A stretch of DNA of 64,000 nt from G965276675 sp965276675 (GTDB lineage Bacteria > Acidobacteriota > Terriglobia > Terriglobales > Acidobacteriaceae), in assembly GCA_965276675.1 (NCBI GenBank), contig OZ255624.1, positions 310,001-374,000 of the forward strand, read 5' to 3'. This document shows positions 16,678-25,820 of the stretch, in pieces; the stretch's first letter is position 1; the number at the start of each line of letters is the position of its first letter. A program made the position numbers and the translations under genes. The notes below the pieces were generated by a model that was not told where the DNA came from, made no database searches, and worked only from the letters and a program-made list of their open reading frames with translations.

Positions 16678-18105
16678 ATGTCGCACACCGTCATCATTGT
16701 GATTCTCTTAATTGCCATCGCAACCCTTTTCATCATGGCCCTGATGGCCAGGATGTTCCGCAAGGCCGGCCCCAACGAAGCGCTCATCGTCTACGGATTC
16801 CGCGGGCCCCGCGTCATCAAGGGCCACGGCGCGGTTATCTTCCCGGTGGTCGAAAACTGCCGTGAGCTCTCGCTCGAGCTGATGTCCTTCGATGTCGCGC
16901 CGCAGCAGGATCTCTACACCCGCCAGGGTGTCGCGGTCACCGTCGAAGCCGTCGCGCAGATCAAGGTTCGCTCCGACCAGGAGTCCATTCTCACCGCTGC
17001 CGAGCAGTTCCTCAGCAAAACACCACCGCAGCGCGAAGGCCTCATTCGCTTGGTCATGGAAGGCCATCTGCGCGGCATCATCGGCCAGCTCACCGTCGAG
17101 CAGATCGTGAAAGAGCCAGAGATGGTCGCGGATCGGATGCGCGCCACCTGCGCCGGCGACATGAGCAAGATGGGCCTCGAGGTCGTCTCGTTCACCATCA
17201 AGGAAGTTCGCGACAAGAACGAATACATCACCAACATGGGCCGGCCGGATATTGCGCGCATCCGCCGCGATGCGGAGATCGCCGCCGCCGAAGCCGAGCG
17301 CGACACCGCTATCCGCCGCGCCAACGCCTTGCGCGAGGCCGCCATCGCGAAGGCCGCCTCCGACCAGGATCGCGTCATCGCCGAGACCCTCTCGCTCGCC
17401 AAACAGGCCGCGGCGCAGCGCGACCTCGACATCCAGAAGGCCCAGTTCACGGAGCAGAGCCGCCGGCAGGAGGCGCAGGCCGACAAGGCTTATGAACTGC
17501 AGACCAACGTCATGCAGCAACAGGTCATCGCCGAGCAGGTCAAGGTGCTGCAGATCGAAAAAGAGCAGCAGGTCAAGGTGCAGGAGGCCGAAATCCTCCG
17601 CCATGAAAAGGAGCTGATCTCCACTGTCTTGAAAGGCGCGGAGATCGAGCGCCAGCGCATCGAAAATCTTGCCGCCGCCGAGCGCTCGCGTCTGACGGTA
17701 GAAGCCGAGGGCCGCGCCTCCGCGATCCGCGTCCAAGGTGAAGCGGAGGCCGCGGTCATCTTCCAGAAGGGCGAGGCCGAGGCCAAGGCGATGAACGTCA
17801 AGGCCGAGGCCTATCAGGAATGGACGCAGGCTGCTGTCGTCGATCGTCTCATCGCTAACATGCCGGAGCTCGTTCGCGCCATGGCCGAACCGTTGAGCCA
17901 CGTAGACAAGATCACCATCGTCTCCACCGGCGGCGAAGCTGGCGTCGGCGCTAGCCGCCTCACCGGCGAGATGACCAAGATCGCCGCGCAGGTGCCGGCG
18001 CTCTTTGAGGCACTGTCGGGCATGGATATGCGCGAGCTCATGTCCAACGTTAAAGCGATGAAGCCGAACGCGAACGGCGCTTCAACCGTAAGCGGCAAGT
18101 CGTAA
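16678..18105 (+). CDS. Flotillin-like SPFH-domain membrane protein
   Basis: A 475-residue flotillin homologue. The N-terminal helix (residues 3-25) anchors it in the membrane. The SPFH domain follows (GPNEALIVYGFRGPRVIKGHG, in part, to about 190), then a long Ala/Glu-rich coiled coil with many AEAE and QEAQ repeats (about 200-390), and a C-terminal oligomerisation segment (VPALFEALSGMDMRELM). Flotillins form cages or scaffolds that organise membrane microdomains. The ATG at 16678 has AAAGGA seven bases upstream. NfeD-like and PspA genes on either side match the flotillin-NfeD partnership known from Bacillus yuaFG. Confidence 0.92.
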   Translation: MSHTVIIVILLIAIATLFIMALMARMFRKAGPNEALIVYGFRGPRVIKGHGAVIFPVVENCRELSLELMSFDVAPQQDLYTRQGVAVTVEAVAQIKVRSDQESILTAAEQFLSKTPPQREGLIRLVMEGHLRGIIGQLTVEQIVKEPEMVADRMRATCAGDMSKMGLEVVSFTIKEVRDKNEYITNMGRPDIARIRRDAEIAAAEAERDTAIRRANALREAAIAKAASDQDRVIAETLSLAKQAAAQRDLDIQKAQFTEQSRRQEAQADKAYELQTNVMQQQVIAEQVKVLQIEKEQQVKVQEAEILRHEKELISTVLKGAEIERQRIENLAAAERSRLTVEAEGRASAIRVQGEAEAAVIFQKGEAEAKAMNVKAEAYQEWTQAAVVDRLIANMPELVRAMAEPLSHVDKITIVSTGGEAGVGASRLTGEMTKIAAQVPALFEALSGMDMRELMSNVKAMKPNANGASTVSGKS

Positions 18106-18177
18106 GTGGATCGGCGTCTGCGGAAGCTGCAGTCCAGCTCTCGCAGACGCGCAACGAAGCATCGAGGAGATACCGTC

Positions 18178-18867
18178 ATGGCACTGCTGGAGCGGGTAGG
18201 CACACTGTTACGTGCAAATGTGAACGACATGATCGACAAAGCAGAGGATCCGGAGAAGCTGCTGAAGCAGGTCGTCCTCGACATGGAAAACCAGCTGCTG
18301 CAGCTGAAGACCCAGGTTGCGATCACACTCGCCGATCAGCATCTGCTGGAAAAGAAGAAGAAGGAACACGAAGATGCCGTCGCGACGTGGACGCGCAAGG
18401 CAGAGCTGGCCGTCGGCAAGGGGCAAGACGATCTGGCGCGTGCAGCACTCGACCGCAGCCTCAGCCACACGCGCATGGCGGAGGGCTTTGCCCAGCAACT
18501 TGATGACGGACGCGGTGAGGCTGAGACCCTGCACGCCGCCTTCCTCCAGCTCGGGACCAAGCTTCGCGAAACGGAGTCGCAATGCGCGCTGCTCATCGCC
18601 CAACACCGCCGTGCCCGCACCGCCGGCAACGCGAACAAAGCTCGTGCTGCTGCAAGCGGCGAGCAGCCGGCCAGGACTCTCGAACGCATGCGCGCCAAAA
18701 TCCTCAAAGACCAAGCGGTGAACGAAGCCGACCGTCTGCTCTCGGAGGGATCGCTCGAAGCCCAATTCAGCCGGATGGAGCGGGACGACCGCATCGAAGA
18801 CCTGCTGCAGGAGTTAAGGGAAAAGCAGCTCAACACTGGAGTCGCCAACCGCGGCCTGCTGGCCTGA
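18178..18867 (+). CDS. pspA: PspA/IM30 family membrane-stress protein
   Basis: A 229-residue protein starting MALLERVGTLLRANVNDMID, the amphipathic helix and first coiled coil of PspA/Vipp1, with DPEKLLKQVVLDMENQL right after. The remainder is continuous alpha helix and ends in the family-typical acidic segment (EAQFSRMERDDRIEDLLQEL). ESCRT-III-like PspA proteins bind stressed membranes and block proton leak. The start at 18178 has GAGGAG ten bases upstream; the frame is open further but without family similarity. Last gene of the membrane-stress operon. Confidence 0.9.
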   Translation: MALLERVGTLLRANVNDMIDKAEDPEKLLKQVVLDMENQLLQLKTQVAITLADQHLLEKKKKEHEDAVATWTRKAELAVGKGQDDLARAALDRSLSHTRMAEGFAQQLDDGRGEAETLHAAFLQLGTKLRETESQCALLIAQHRRARTAGNANKARAAASGEQPARTLERMRAKILKDQAVNEADRLLSEGSLEAQFSRMERDDRIEDLLQELREKQLNTGVANRGLLA

Positions 18868-18949
18868 GCCCTGCTTCCCAATTCCCGGTGCGCTGATTCC
18901 GAAGCTGCGCTCATCTATATAGGCAAGAAGAGCAGGAAAGAGAACCCAC

Positions 18950-19744
18950 ATGGATCTGCATCTCGGCGGCAAAAGCGCCCTCGTCACCGGCTCGACTGCG
19001 GGCATCGGCTTCGCCATCGCGCAAGGCCTCGCGCGCGAAGGCGCCAAGGTATACGTCAACGGCCGCAAACAGGAATCAGTCGACAAAGCCGTATCCTCCA
19101 TCAAGAGCGACGTACCCAACAGCCAGGTGGAAGGCATGGCTGTCGATGCCTCCGACGCTCCCGGCTGCCAGCGGATTACGGCTCAATTGCCCGCCGTCGA
19201 TATCCTGGTCAACTCGCTCGGCATCTTTGAGCCCAAGCCTTTCGAGGGGATCACCGATGCCGACTGGCTTCGTTTCTTCGAGACAAACGTGATGAGCGGC
19301 ATCCGCCTCTCGCGCCACTACCTGCCGGGTATGCGCGAGAAGAACTGGGGCCGCATCCTCTTTATCTCCAGCGAATCCGCCATCAACATCCCGGTCGAGA
19401 TGATCCACTACGGCATGACTAAAAGCGCCCAGATCGCCGTCGCGCGTGGCCTGGCCGAGTCGGTCGCCGGCACCGGCATCACCGTCAATAGCATTCTCCC
19501 CGGCCCGACCGACTCTGCCGGCGTCGACCAGATGATCCAGACGCAAGCAAAGCAGAAGGGCACCACCAAGGAAGAGATCGAAAAGGAGTTCTTCGAGAAG
19601 GCCCGGCCCTCCTCGCTACTCAAGCGCTTCGCCACCCCCGAAGAGGTTGCGAATCTCTGTGTCTACATCGCCAGCGAACTCTCCTCCGCTACCAACGGCG
19701 CGCCGTTGCGTGTAGACGGCGGTGTCGTCCGCAGCGCCTTCTAG
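18950..19744 (+). CDS. Short-chain dehydrogenase/reductase
   Basis: A 264-residue classical SDR. The cofactor loop TGSTAGIG is at 13-20 and NGRK near 43-46 suggests NADP(H) preference. NSLG replaces the usual NNAG. The catalytic Ser lies in ISSESAINIP and the Tyr/Lys pair in YGMTK (about 158-162), followed by ITVNSILPGPT and a typical C-terminal NGAPLRVDGGVVRS. Substrate unknown. AAAGAGAA precedes the ATG. It appears to stand alone after the pspA operon. Confidence 0.9.
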   Translation: MDLHLGGKSALVTGSTAGIGFAIAQGLAREGAKVYVNGRKQESVDKAVSSIKSDVPNSQVEGMAVDASDAPGCQRITAQLPAVDILVNSLGIFEPKPFEGITDADWLRFFETNVMSGIRLSRHYLPGMREKNWGRILFISSESAINIPVEMIHYGMTKSAQIAVARGLAESVAGTGITVNSILPGPTDSAGVDQMIQTQAKQKGTTKEEIEKEFFEKARPSSLLKRFATPEEVANLCVYIASELSSATNGAPLRVDGGVVRSAF

Positions 19745-19761
19745 CCCGGCAAACACAGCGT

Positions 19762-19818
19762 GCCATCCCGACCGAAGTTCTCGCAAAGCGAGAACGCAGT
19801 AGAGGGAATCTGCTGTTC
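19762..19818 (+). repeat. Type A dispersed intergenic repeat, copy 2
   Basis: Begins GCCATCCCGACCGAAG and ends AGAGGGAATCTGCTGTT. The centre is a perfect hairpin, GTTCTCGC-AAA-GCGAGAAC. It lies between the convergent SDR and GH39 genes, where it may also help end transcription. Confidence 0.8.
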
Positions 19819-19836
19819 ATCGCAATCACGTCGTAC

Positions 19837-21393
19837 TCACTTCACCGTGATGATAGCCAGCCCATTCCGCGGCACGCTCACGCGCAGCACTCCATCGTGC
19901 AGCTTGCTCTCCTCAGGTGCAGGCAGCTTCGCCACCGCCCGCAGCTGTTCGGCCTGCTCCCGCGTGGGATAGCGCGGCTCACCCATACGCTTCCACGCAT
20001 CCAGCGTGTCGCCGTGCTCGGCATCCACACGCGCAATGTTCGCAGTCCCTCCTGCACTCACGGACGCACTCACCTCAGTCAGCTTAAACTCGAACTGCTT
20101 CGCCGGCGCATTCTGGGCTCCTGCGGCGGAAGCCTCTGGCTCCACCAGATTCCACGCGGCAATCACCAGCGCGCCATCGTCCCGTTTCGTCACCAGCACG
20201 TTCGGCGCTGCGTTCGCGATCCGCTGCGTTCCCAGCGTATGCAGCAGCGCGAAGTCATCGAACGCCGGCTTGGGAATGTTCTCCTCGGCGATCAATCCGT
20301 AACCGCCATAGAACGGTGTCTTTACCACACCCTGTTCTTCAAACACATCGGCGAAATCCCAGTACGACATCATCTCGACCATGCCATCGCACTCCGAAAT
20401 CGTTCGCGCCATCCATGGTCCCATATAGAGTGAGTCCGTAATCTCCTGCTGGTTCATGTACGTTGCGTTGAACTCGCTCCAGATCAGCGGCATCTCCGGC
20501 CGCGCCGACGCTTTGATTTGCGCGTGCACCTTTTTCACCGCCGCGCACACCATGCCATGCGGCGCGATCGGCTGTGGATGCCCAAACACATCTTGCGCCG
20601 TATCGTTGCCGTACACGTGTGTTGAGACGAAGTCCAGCGGCACCTTGTTCTCCGTCGCATGCGCAATCATCGCGTCCACCCACGCGGCCTGCGCCGTCGC
20701 CGGACCGCCTACCCGCAGCCGCGGACTGACCGCCTTCACCGCACGCGCCGCGTGATCGTACAACTCAAAGTAGGTCGACTGCGCCGGACGTCCTGTCCAG
20801 AAATCGATGTTCGGCTCGTTCCATACCTCGAAGTACCACTGCGCCACCTCGTCGATGCCGTAGCGATCCACCAGGTGCTGCGTAAACGCCTGCACCAGCG
20901 CGCCCCACTGGTTGTAATCCTTCGGCGGCGAGACGATCTGCTTGTACCAGAAGGCGTGCTGGTCCTGCCGCAACGCCATCGCCTTCGGCATGAAACTCAG
21001 CTCCACGAAGGGCTTCACTCCATTCGCCAGCAGACCGTCATAGATCTCGTCCACATACGACCAGTTGTAGACCGGCGCGCCGCTCTTATCCAGCCCGTCA
21101 TACACGCCCACCTCATCGTGGAAGATGGCATGGAAGCGCACATACTGGAAGCCGGTGATTACCTTCACCTCGCGCAGATCGCGCCGGTAGCTCTCGCGCA
21201 GCGACAGAATCGCCCGCCCCGACCCAAACATCTGCTCCCAGAAGTGCGGCAGCGGCGTCGTAGCCGCATGCATATCCACGGTCACCTGCTCGACAGCAGC
21301 AGGAGCTGCACTCTGCGCGAAGGCGCAGCCGGAGACCAGCAAACAGCAGTAGGCGGCAGATCGAACAATAGCAGGGAAGACACGCATCGGCAA
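19837..21393 (-). CDS. Secreted glycoside hydrolase, GH39 (beta-xylosidase-like)
   Basis: A 518-residue exported enzyme (signal peptide to about AFAQ, residue 27). It has a (beta/alpha)8 GH39 domain: GFQYVRFHAIFHDE (81-94), the acid/base motif EVWNEPN with Glu193, and the nucleophile region LIWSEFNATY with Glu307. The C-terminal part (about 390-518) is a beta-sandwich-like domain common in the family. GH39 enzymes remove xylose or iduronate residues from glycans with retention. The gene appears monocistronic and fits the plant-polymer-degrading habit of soil Acidobacteria. Confidence 0.88.
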   Translation of the reverse strand: MPMRVFPAIVRSAAYCCLLVSGCAFAQSAAPAAVEQVTVDMHAATTPLPHFWEQMFGSGRAILSLRESYRRDLREVKVITGFQYVRFHAIFHDEVGVYDGLDKSGAPVYNWSYVDEIYDGLLANGVKPFVELSFMPKAMALRQDQHAFWYKQIVSPPKDYNQWGALVQAFTQHLVDRYGIDEVAQWYFEVWNEPNIDFWTGRPAQSTYFELYDHAARAVKAVSPRLRVGGPATAQAAWVDAMIAHATENKVPLDFVSTHVYGNDTAQDVFGHPQPIAPHGMVCAAVKKVHAQIKASARPEMPLIWSEFNATYMNQQEITDSLYMGPWMARTISECDGMVEMMSYWDFADVFEEQGVVKTPFYGGYGLIAEENIPKPAFDDFALLHTLGTQRIANAAPNVLVTKRDDGALVIAAWNLVEPEASAAGAQNAPAKQFEFKLTEVSASVSAGGTANIARVDAEHGDTLDAWKRMGEPRYPTREQAEQLRAVAKLPAPEESKLHDGVLRVSVPRNGLAIITVK

Positions 21394-21464
21394 ACCTCGC
21401 CTACCAGCATGCCATCCTGCCCACCCCCGTGTCTCTCCGGCGCCTAGGCCGTCCCAGAGACTCT

Positions 21465-21902
21465 CTACCTCGGCAAATCAGGACAGAGAAATTCGTGCTC
21501 GACGGCCGTCAATGTGAGCTCGCGTTTTTCTTTGCTCGGAATCAGGGTCTGCCGCAACTGCAACGTAGTCGTACTCAGCTCAGCGATACTCGCCGTAAAC
21601 GCTAGCCGGCCATCTTCCTCGACGCGCAGAACCCTCGGTGTCTTCTTATCGATGGTCCAGGTGGCGATCCGGTACGTTTCAACGCAGGAAGTTTCGAGCA
21701 GTGTGCCGTTGGGTAGGAAAACGTAGATGCTGCCGGAGGCGGGCGGCGAAGGCGCCTTTGTCACGCGCCAGATCCGGCTAAAGAGGTTTGTTAAATCTCC
21801 ACTGGCATCCGCCGCGGAGCCGCGCCTAGCAAGCTGGGCATAACCGGTCTGCCCGAACCAAGTCAGACTGATAAAGAACAAGTACACGGAACACCTGATC
21901 AT
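21465..21902 (-). CDS. Small secreted protein, unknown function
   Basis: A 145-residue protein when started at the ATG at 21902, which has GAAGAGG upstream and opens directly on a signal peptide (MIRCSVYLFFISLTWFGQTG, cleaved near YAQ). The mature part is beta-rich (FSRIWRVTK, GSIYVFLPNGTLLETSC, YRIATWTI, LRVEEDGRLAFTASI, TLQLRQTL), a pattern reminiscent of small lipocalin- or META-like domains, but no family is assigned. It ends with a short Cys-containing tail. Upstream of GH39 on the same strand, 71 bases away. Confidence 0.6.
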   Translation of the reverse strand: MIRCSVYLFFISLTWFGQTGYAQLARRGSAADASGDLTNLFSRIWRVTKAPSPPASGSIYVFLPNGTLLETSCVETYRIATWTIDKKTPRVLRVEEDGRLAFTASIAELSTTTLQLRQTLIPSKEKRELTLTAVEHEFLCPDLPR

Positions 21903-22134
21903 ATTGCCTCTTCGTTGATTCGGATAGCGGCAAGTCTGCACCTGCTGCGGAATCAGCAGGTGCAGACATCTCCGCATTCGGGAACTGAGGAGCCGCCACT
22001 CCCCACCTATCCATCAGGAATCCAAAGCACCATCATTCCAGTCCCGCACATGCATCGGTTTTATTGGCACCGGGCTGCGTGAATCGGCCGCAGCCATGGA
22101 GCGCCATCCTGTTCGGGTGTAATCTCTGACTCAA

Positions 22135-23375
22135 ATGCCCGTACGCGATGAGCTGGTGCGCAAGATGGAATCCTCCGCAGCGCATCGCCTTCTCGTCCTC
22201 CAGGTTTTACTCACCGGCATCGCCTTTGCAACCGGAATAGTCTTCTGGTTCTTCCAGGGCTCGGCTGGTTTTACCAACACCTTCATTTACACCTTCGTCA
22301 TCGGCAACTTCACAGCCCTCGCCCTGGCCGCAAGCTCCTCCCTTCTTCGCGCGTCCTCGCCGCTCCGCCAATGGATCATATTTCTCGCCCTGCTTATCCC
22401 CATCGGTATCATCGGAGGCGTACTCGCCTCTCTCGCTATCTATGCGCTCCACCCAACCCAACACACGGGCTCTCTCCGAGCGTTCCTTCTCGTCAACGTC
22501 CGTATTGGTCTCTTCGTCACGGTAATCACGAGCATAGCCTTGTTTGCCGCACAAACTACGCGAGAGCGCCTTGAGGCTGCCAATCGGCGGCTTCAGGACC
22601 AAGTCCAGCTCGGCACTATTCGCCTTCAAGACCAGGCAGCCGAGCTGACGACTGCCCACGAAATCCAAGCACATCTCATCCCGGCCAACTTCCCTCAGAT
22701 CCCAGGTCTTCAGGTCTCTGGCGCCTGGCAGCCCGCCCAAGCCGTTGGCGGCGACTACTTCGACGTCCTCTCTTTCGATCGCAGGCGGCTCGCTCTCTGC
22801 ATCGCCGATGTCTCCGGCAAGGGCATGGGCGCCGCTCTCCTGATGGCAAACCTTCAAGCTGCATTCCGAGCTTTTGCCACCGAAGAGACACCCACGGGAG
22901 CGCTCTGCGAAAAGCTCAACCGTGCACTCTGCTCCAGCATCGCCCCGGGAAAGTTCGTCACTTTCTTTCATGGCATCGTCGATGTTCCGCGCCTGCTTTT
23001 CAGCTACGAAATGCAGGGCACAACCCGCCTATCCTGCTGCGCAGCAACACCGCGACTCCACTTGAGGGCGGTGGTACGGTGCTCGGCCTGTTCCCAGAGG
23101 CTGCCTATGCAGAGCGCAGCTTTCAGCTGCTACCTGGAGATTGCATCCTGCTCACTACCGATGGGATAACGGAAGCCGCTAACCTTGCAGACCTCCAGGA
23201 TGAGTTTGGAGAAGCGCGCCTGATCCGCTCGGCACAACTTGTCCGTAGTGCAGGCGCTCACGCCATTCGCAGTCGTATCCTTCAAGACGTCGCACTTTTT
23301 TGTGGAGACCATTTCCACGATGATGCCTCACTGATCGTGGTCACCATCGACGACCAATTAGAAAACGCACGCTGA
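22135..23375 (+). pseudogene. Membrane-anchored SpoIIE/RsbU-type PP2C phosphatase, frameshifted
   Basis: Two frames together make one protein of about 413 residues. The first has four membrane helices (about 18-145), a coiled coil (ERLEAANRRLQDQVQLG) and a PP2C domain with metal-site motifs GGDYFDV and IADVSGKGMGAALLMA. Near 23008-23012 (CGAAATG) the frame slips. Restoring one A gives ENAGHNPPILLR, GGTVLGLF and LLTTDGITEA, all canonical SpoIIE motifs, ending at 23375. Such phosphatases act on anti-sigma-factor antagonists in partner-switching stress control. The gene is either broken or holds a one-base sequence error; apart from the slip it reads as intact. Confidence 0.82.
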
Positions 23376-23510
23376 TCAGACAAGCAGTGCTTGATGGCTC
23401 CGGAAACTCCGTCTTCCGTTACATCGAGGTGGTTGAACTGCACCCCAAGATGTTGCGCGAAAATCAGCTTCCCGCTGACTGGCCAACCGTTGACTAGCTA
23501 AACCGCTACT

Positions 23511-24458
23511 TTACTCCAGCTCCTTCACGTACACCTTCCGTACCAATCCGACCTTCGCCAGCAGCCAGATCCCGTAATAATTCGGATCGAACTCGTACCA
23601 GGCCAGCCCATGCCGCGCGCTCACCGGGTTGGCGTGATGATTGTTATGCCAGCCCTCGCCGCCGGTCAGCAGCGCCACCCACCAGTTGTTGCGGCTATCG
23701 TCGCGCGTCTCGTACCGCCGCGAACCCCACATATGCGTTGCCGAGTTCACCAGCCAGGTCACATGCAGCCCCAGCGTGGCGCGCAGAAAGATGCCCCACA
23801 TCACCCAGGACCACCCCAGGTACAAGCCTCCCGTAGCTGCTCCGGCAAAGAGCAGCGCGAAGCCTAGCACCGTCACCGGCATCCAGTGCCACCGGTTCAG
23901 CCAGCGATAGAATGGCACCGCCATCAGATCCGGCGCATACCGCTTCAGCACTGCGCTGTCGTTGTGCAGCGACCCGTTCAGGATCCAGCCCATATGCGAC
24001 CACCACTTGCCATCGCGGGGCGAGTGCGGGTCGCCCGGCCGGTCCGTATGCTGGTGATGGATCCGGTGCACCGCCACCCAATAAAGCGGGCTGCCCTGCA
24101 GTGACATCGTGCCCAGCACCGCAATCGTGTACTCCAGCCACTTCGGCACGGCATATCCACGATGAGTGAGCAGCCGATGGTAGCCCACCGCGATGCCTAC
24201 ATTCTGCGCCAGCACCCAAAGCACAGCGAAGACCGCAAACGCCGACCAGCTGAACATGAATAGCGCCGCAAGCGCGCCGACGTGAAAGGCACCAAGCGTC
24301 AGCGTGAAAACCCAGTTCAGGGCAGTCTTTCGCTGGATCGGCGTCCCCAGAGGGGAAGCACCCCCTGGCTGGGAAACACCCCCTGCTTGGGAAACACCAT
24401 AGATCGGGAATGGTTCGGCATCGGAGAGCGTAGTTTCTGGAGGAGCCACAGTCGACAT
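23511..24458 (-). CDS. Acyl-CoA / acyl-lipid delta-9-type fatty acid desaturase
   Basis: A 315-residue integral membrane di-iron desaturase. The three histidine boxes are HRLLTH (94-99), HRIHH (131-135) and HNNHH (271-275), with four membrane helices between them, as expected of the family. It inserts a double bond into acyl chains, adjusting membrane fluidity. Residues 19-38 form a short Gly/Ser/Pro repeat (GVSQAGGVSQPGG) encoded by an imperfect DNA repeat of GGGAAACACCCCCTG (24357-24400). The N-terminal start is probable but an internal start is possible. Confidence 0.93.
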   Translation of the reverse strand: MSTVAPPETTLSDAEPFPIYGVSQAGGVSQPGGASPLGTPIQRKTALNWVFTLTLGAFHVGALAALFMFSWSAFAVFAVLWVLAQNVGIAVGYHRLLTHRGYAVPKWLEYTIAVLGTMSLQGSPLYWVAVHRIHHQHTDRPGDPHSPRDGKWWSHMGWILNGSLHNDSAVLKRYAPDLMAVPFYRWLNRWHWMPVTVLGFALLFAGAATGGLYLGWSWVMWGIFLRATLGLHVTWLVNSATHMWGSRRYETRDDSRNNWWVALLTGGEGWHNNHHANPVSARHGLAWYEFDPNYYGIWLLAKVGLVRKVYVKELE

Positions 24459-24581
24459 ATCGCTCCTAGACTACCCTCTGCCGTCACCCCGCCTATGTAA
24501 GAGTTCCGTAAGGACTGGAACCGGCTACTCACGATACGGAAGCCTGCGGTCTATGCAAGCGCGCGCGAGGCGCAAACACTA

Positions 24582-25106
24582 TTAACTGCGCATATCGTCC
24601 ACGTCCATGCGGCCAGCACCCGGTTTAGCGTACAGCTTCGCGCACTCCGCGGCCAGCACCTCGCCGGCAATCGTGATGTCCTCCCGGTACGCATCGGCGA
24701 TCAGATCCACGGCATTCAGGTGTCGCGCGTCAAAGTAATCTGCATGGACATCCCCCCGGCCAGCCCCATACACCACTCTCTTGATCCCGGCCCACACACA
24801 TGCCGCCGCGCACATGCTACAGGGCTGCAGCGTGCAGTAAAGCGTGCACCCGGAAAACTCGGTCGTCGCGAGCTTCTCCCCCAGCCTGCGCAGGCACACA
24901 ATCTCGGCATGCGCCGTTGGATCGTGCCGCAGTTCTGCCTCGTTATGCCCCCGCACTAATAGCTCGCCCTCGCGAACGATGCAACATCCCACCTCGCCCG
25001 CGCCTGGCGTCCGGTCCCCTGCATGCGCCTCCTCGAGCGCCACCCGCATCCACCGCTCGTCCTCGGCCTGCTCTGTGCTCGTAACCTGCTCTCGCTCTGT
25101 GCTCAT
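24582..25106 (-). CDS. Nucleoside/cytidine-type zinc deaminase
   Basis: A 174-residue protein with the zinc-deaminase signature HAE (66-68) and PCSMC (95-99). The order and spacing match tRNA-adenosine/guanine-deaminase-like enzymes. The C-terminal helix region (DYFDARHLNAVDLIADAYREDITIAG) resembles guanine deaminase GuaD-type members more than TadA, but the substrate is not certain. An internal Met at residue 20 may be the true start. It is divergent from the Rrf2 gene. Confidence 0.82.
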   Translation of the reverse strand: MSTEREQVTSTEQAEDERWMRVALEEAHAGDRTPGAGEVGCCIVREGELLVRGHNEAELRHDPTAHAEIVCLRRLGEKLATTEFSGCTLYCTLQPCSMCAAACVWAGIKRVVYGAGRGDVHADYFDARHLNAVDLIADAYREDITIAGEVLAAECAKLYAKPGAGRMDVDDMRS

Positions 25107-25177
25107 GCCGCTTAGGATGTCCCTACACTCAGCACGTCGAACAACCTTTATCGTTTGATAAAACTTCAGAGGAAGCG

Positions 25178-25207
25178 TTTGTATTACCCCGGAGAGAGTC
25201 CTATACT
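25178..25207 (+). promoter_or_regulatory. Candidate promoter of the isc operon
   Basis: TTTGTA (25178-25183) and TATACT (25202-25207) are 18 bases apart, a plausible sigma-70-type pair, 68 bases before the regulator ATG at 25275. No Rrf2 binding palindrome was securely identified around it. Confidence 0.35.
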
Positions 25208-25274
25208 GGAAATGCGACCTCGGAGGTCCGGTTTCCTGCCGAACGCGTCGTCTCCACTATGCCCGGTCTTTACT

Positions 25275-25763
25275 ATGCTTAGACTCACCAAAAAAGCCGA
25301 CTATGGGTTGATGGCCCTGAAGTTTCTGGCCGAGCATCCGGAGACGCCATCGCAAAGCGCCAAGGATATCGCCGAGGCCTATGGTATTCCGGCTCAGCTT
25401 CTGGCCAAGATTTTGCAGCGGCTCACCAAAGAAGGCTTGCTCCGCTCGCATGCCGGCATCAACGGGGGCTATGCGCTCTCCCGGAACGCCGCGGAGATCA
25501 CAGCCTTTGAGGTCATCCACGCGATCGATGGCCCGCTGTTCATCACGTCGTGCGGCACGGGAGTGAGCGGCAGCCGCTCCTGCGACCTCCATGATAGCTG
25601 CACCATCAAAGAACCGATGCGCAAGGTCAACGACAGCATCACGGAAGTGCTCAAGGCTATTCGGATTGCGGACCTGGTCGACGCTGTTCCCTACGATCGC
25701 CGGCAGCACCGGGGGGGAGCCAGCATGGGCAGTCTGGCCCGCGAATTAGTGACACTGGGCTAA
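25275..25763 (+). CDS. iscR: Rrf2-family Fe-S cluster-responsive regulator (IscR-like)
   Basis: A 162-residue winged-helix regulator beginning MLRLTKKADYGLMALKFLAE, the Rrf2 N-terminus; upstream in-frame starts are rejected because they add an unrelated leader. The recognition helix region is IPAQLLAKILQRLTKEGLLRS. Three cysteines at 93, 103 and 109 could bind a [2Fe-2S] cluster, but the spacing is C-x9-C-x5-C rather than the C-x5-C-x5-C of E. coli IscR. It directly precedes iscS (57 bases), so it most likely regulates Fe-S assembly in response to cluster status. Confidence 0.88.
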   Translation: MLRLTKKADYGLMALKFLAEHPETPSQSAKDIAEAYGIPAQLLAKILQRLTKEGLLRSHAGINGGYALSRNAAEITAFEVIHAIDGPLFITSCGTGVSGSRSCDLHDSCTIKEPMRKVNDSITEVLKAIRIADLVDAVPYDRRQHRGGASMGSLARELVTLG

Positions 25764-25820
25764 GTTCAGCAAGGTAAGCCGGCCTTTCGAGGCCACAGGA
25801 ACTGAGGAGAGACGAACGGT

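Noticed and set aside
16708..17901. A 397-codon minus-strand frame opposite the flotillin gene
   Set aside because: The Leu/Gly/Asp-rich product mirrors the Ala/Glu coiled coil of flotillin; no family features.
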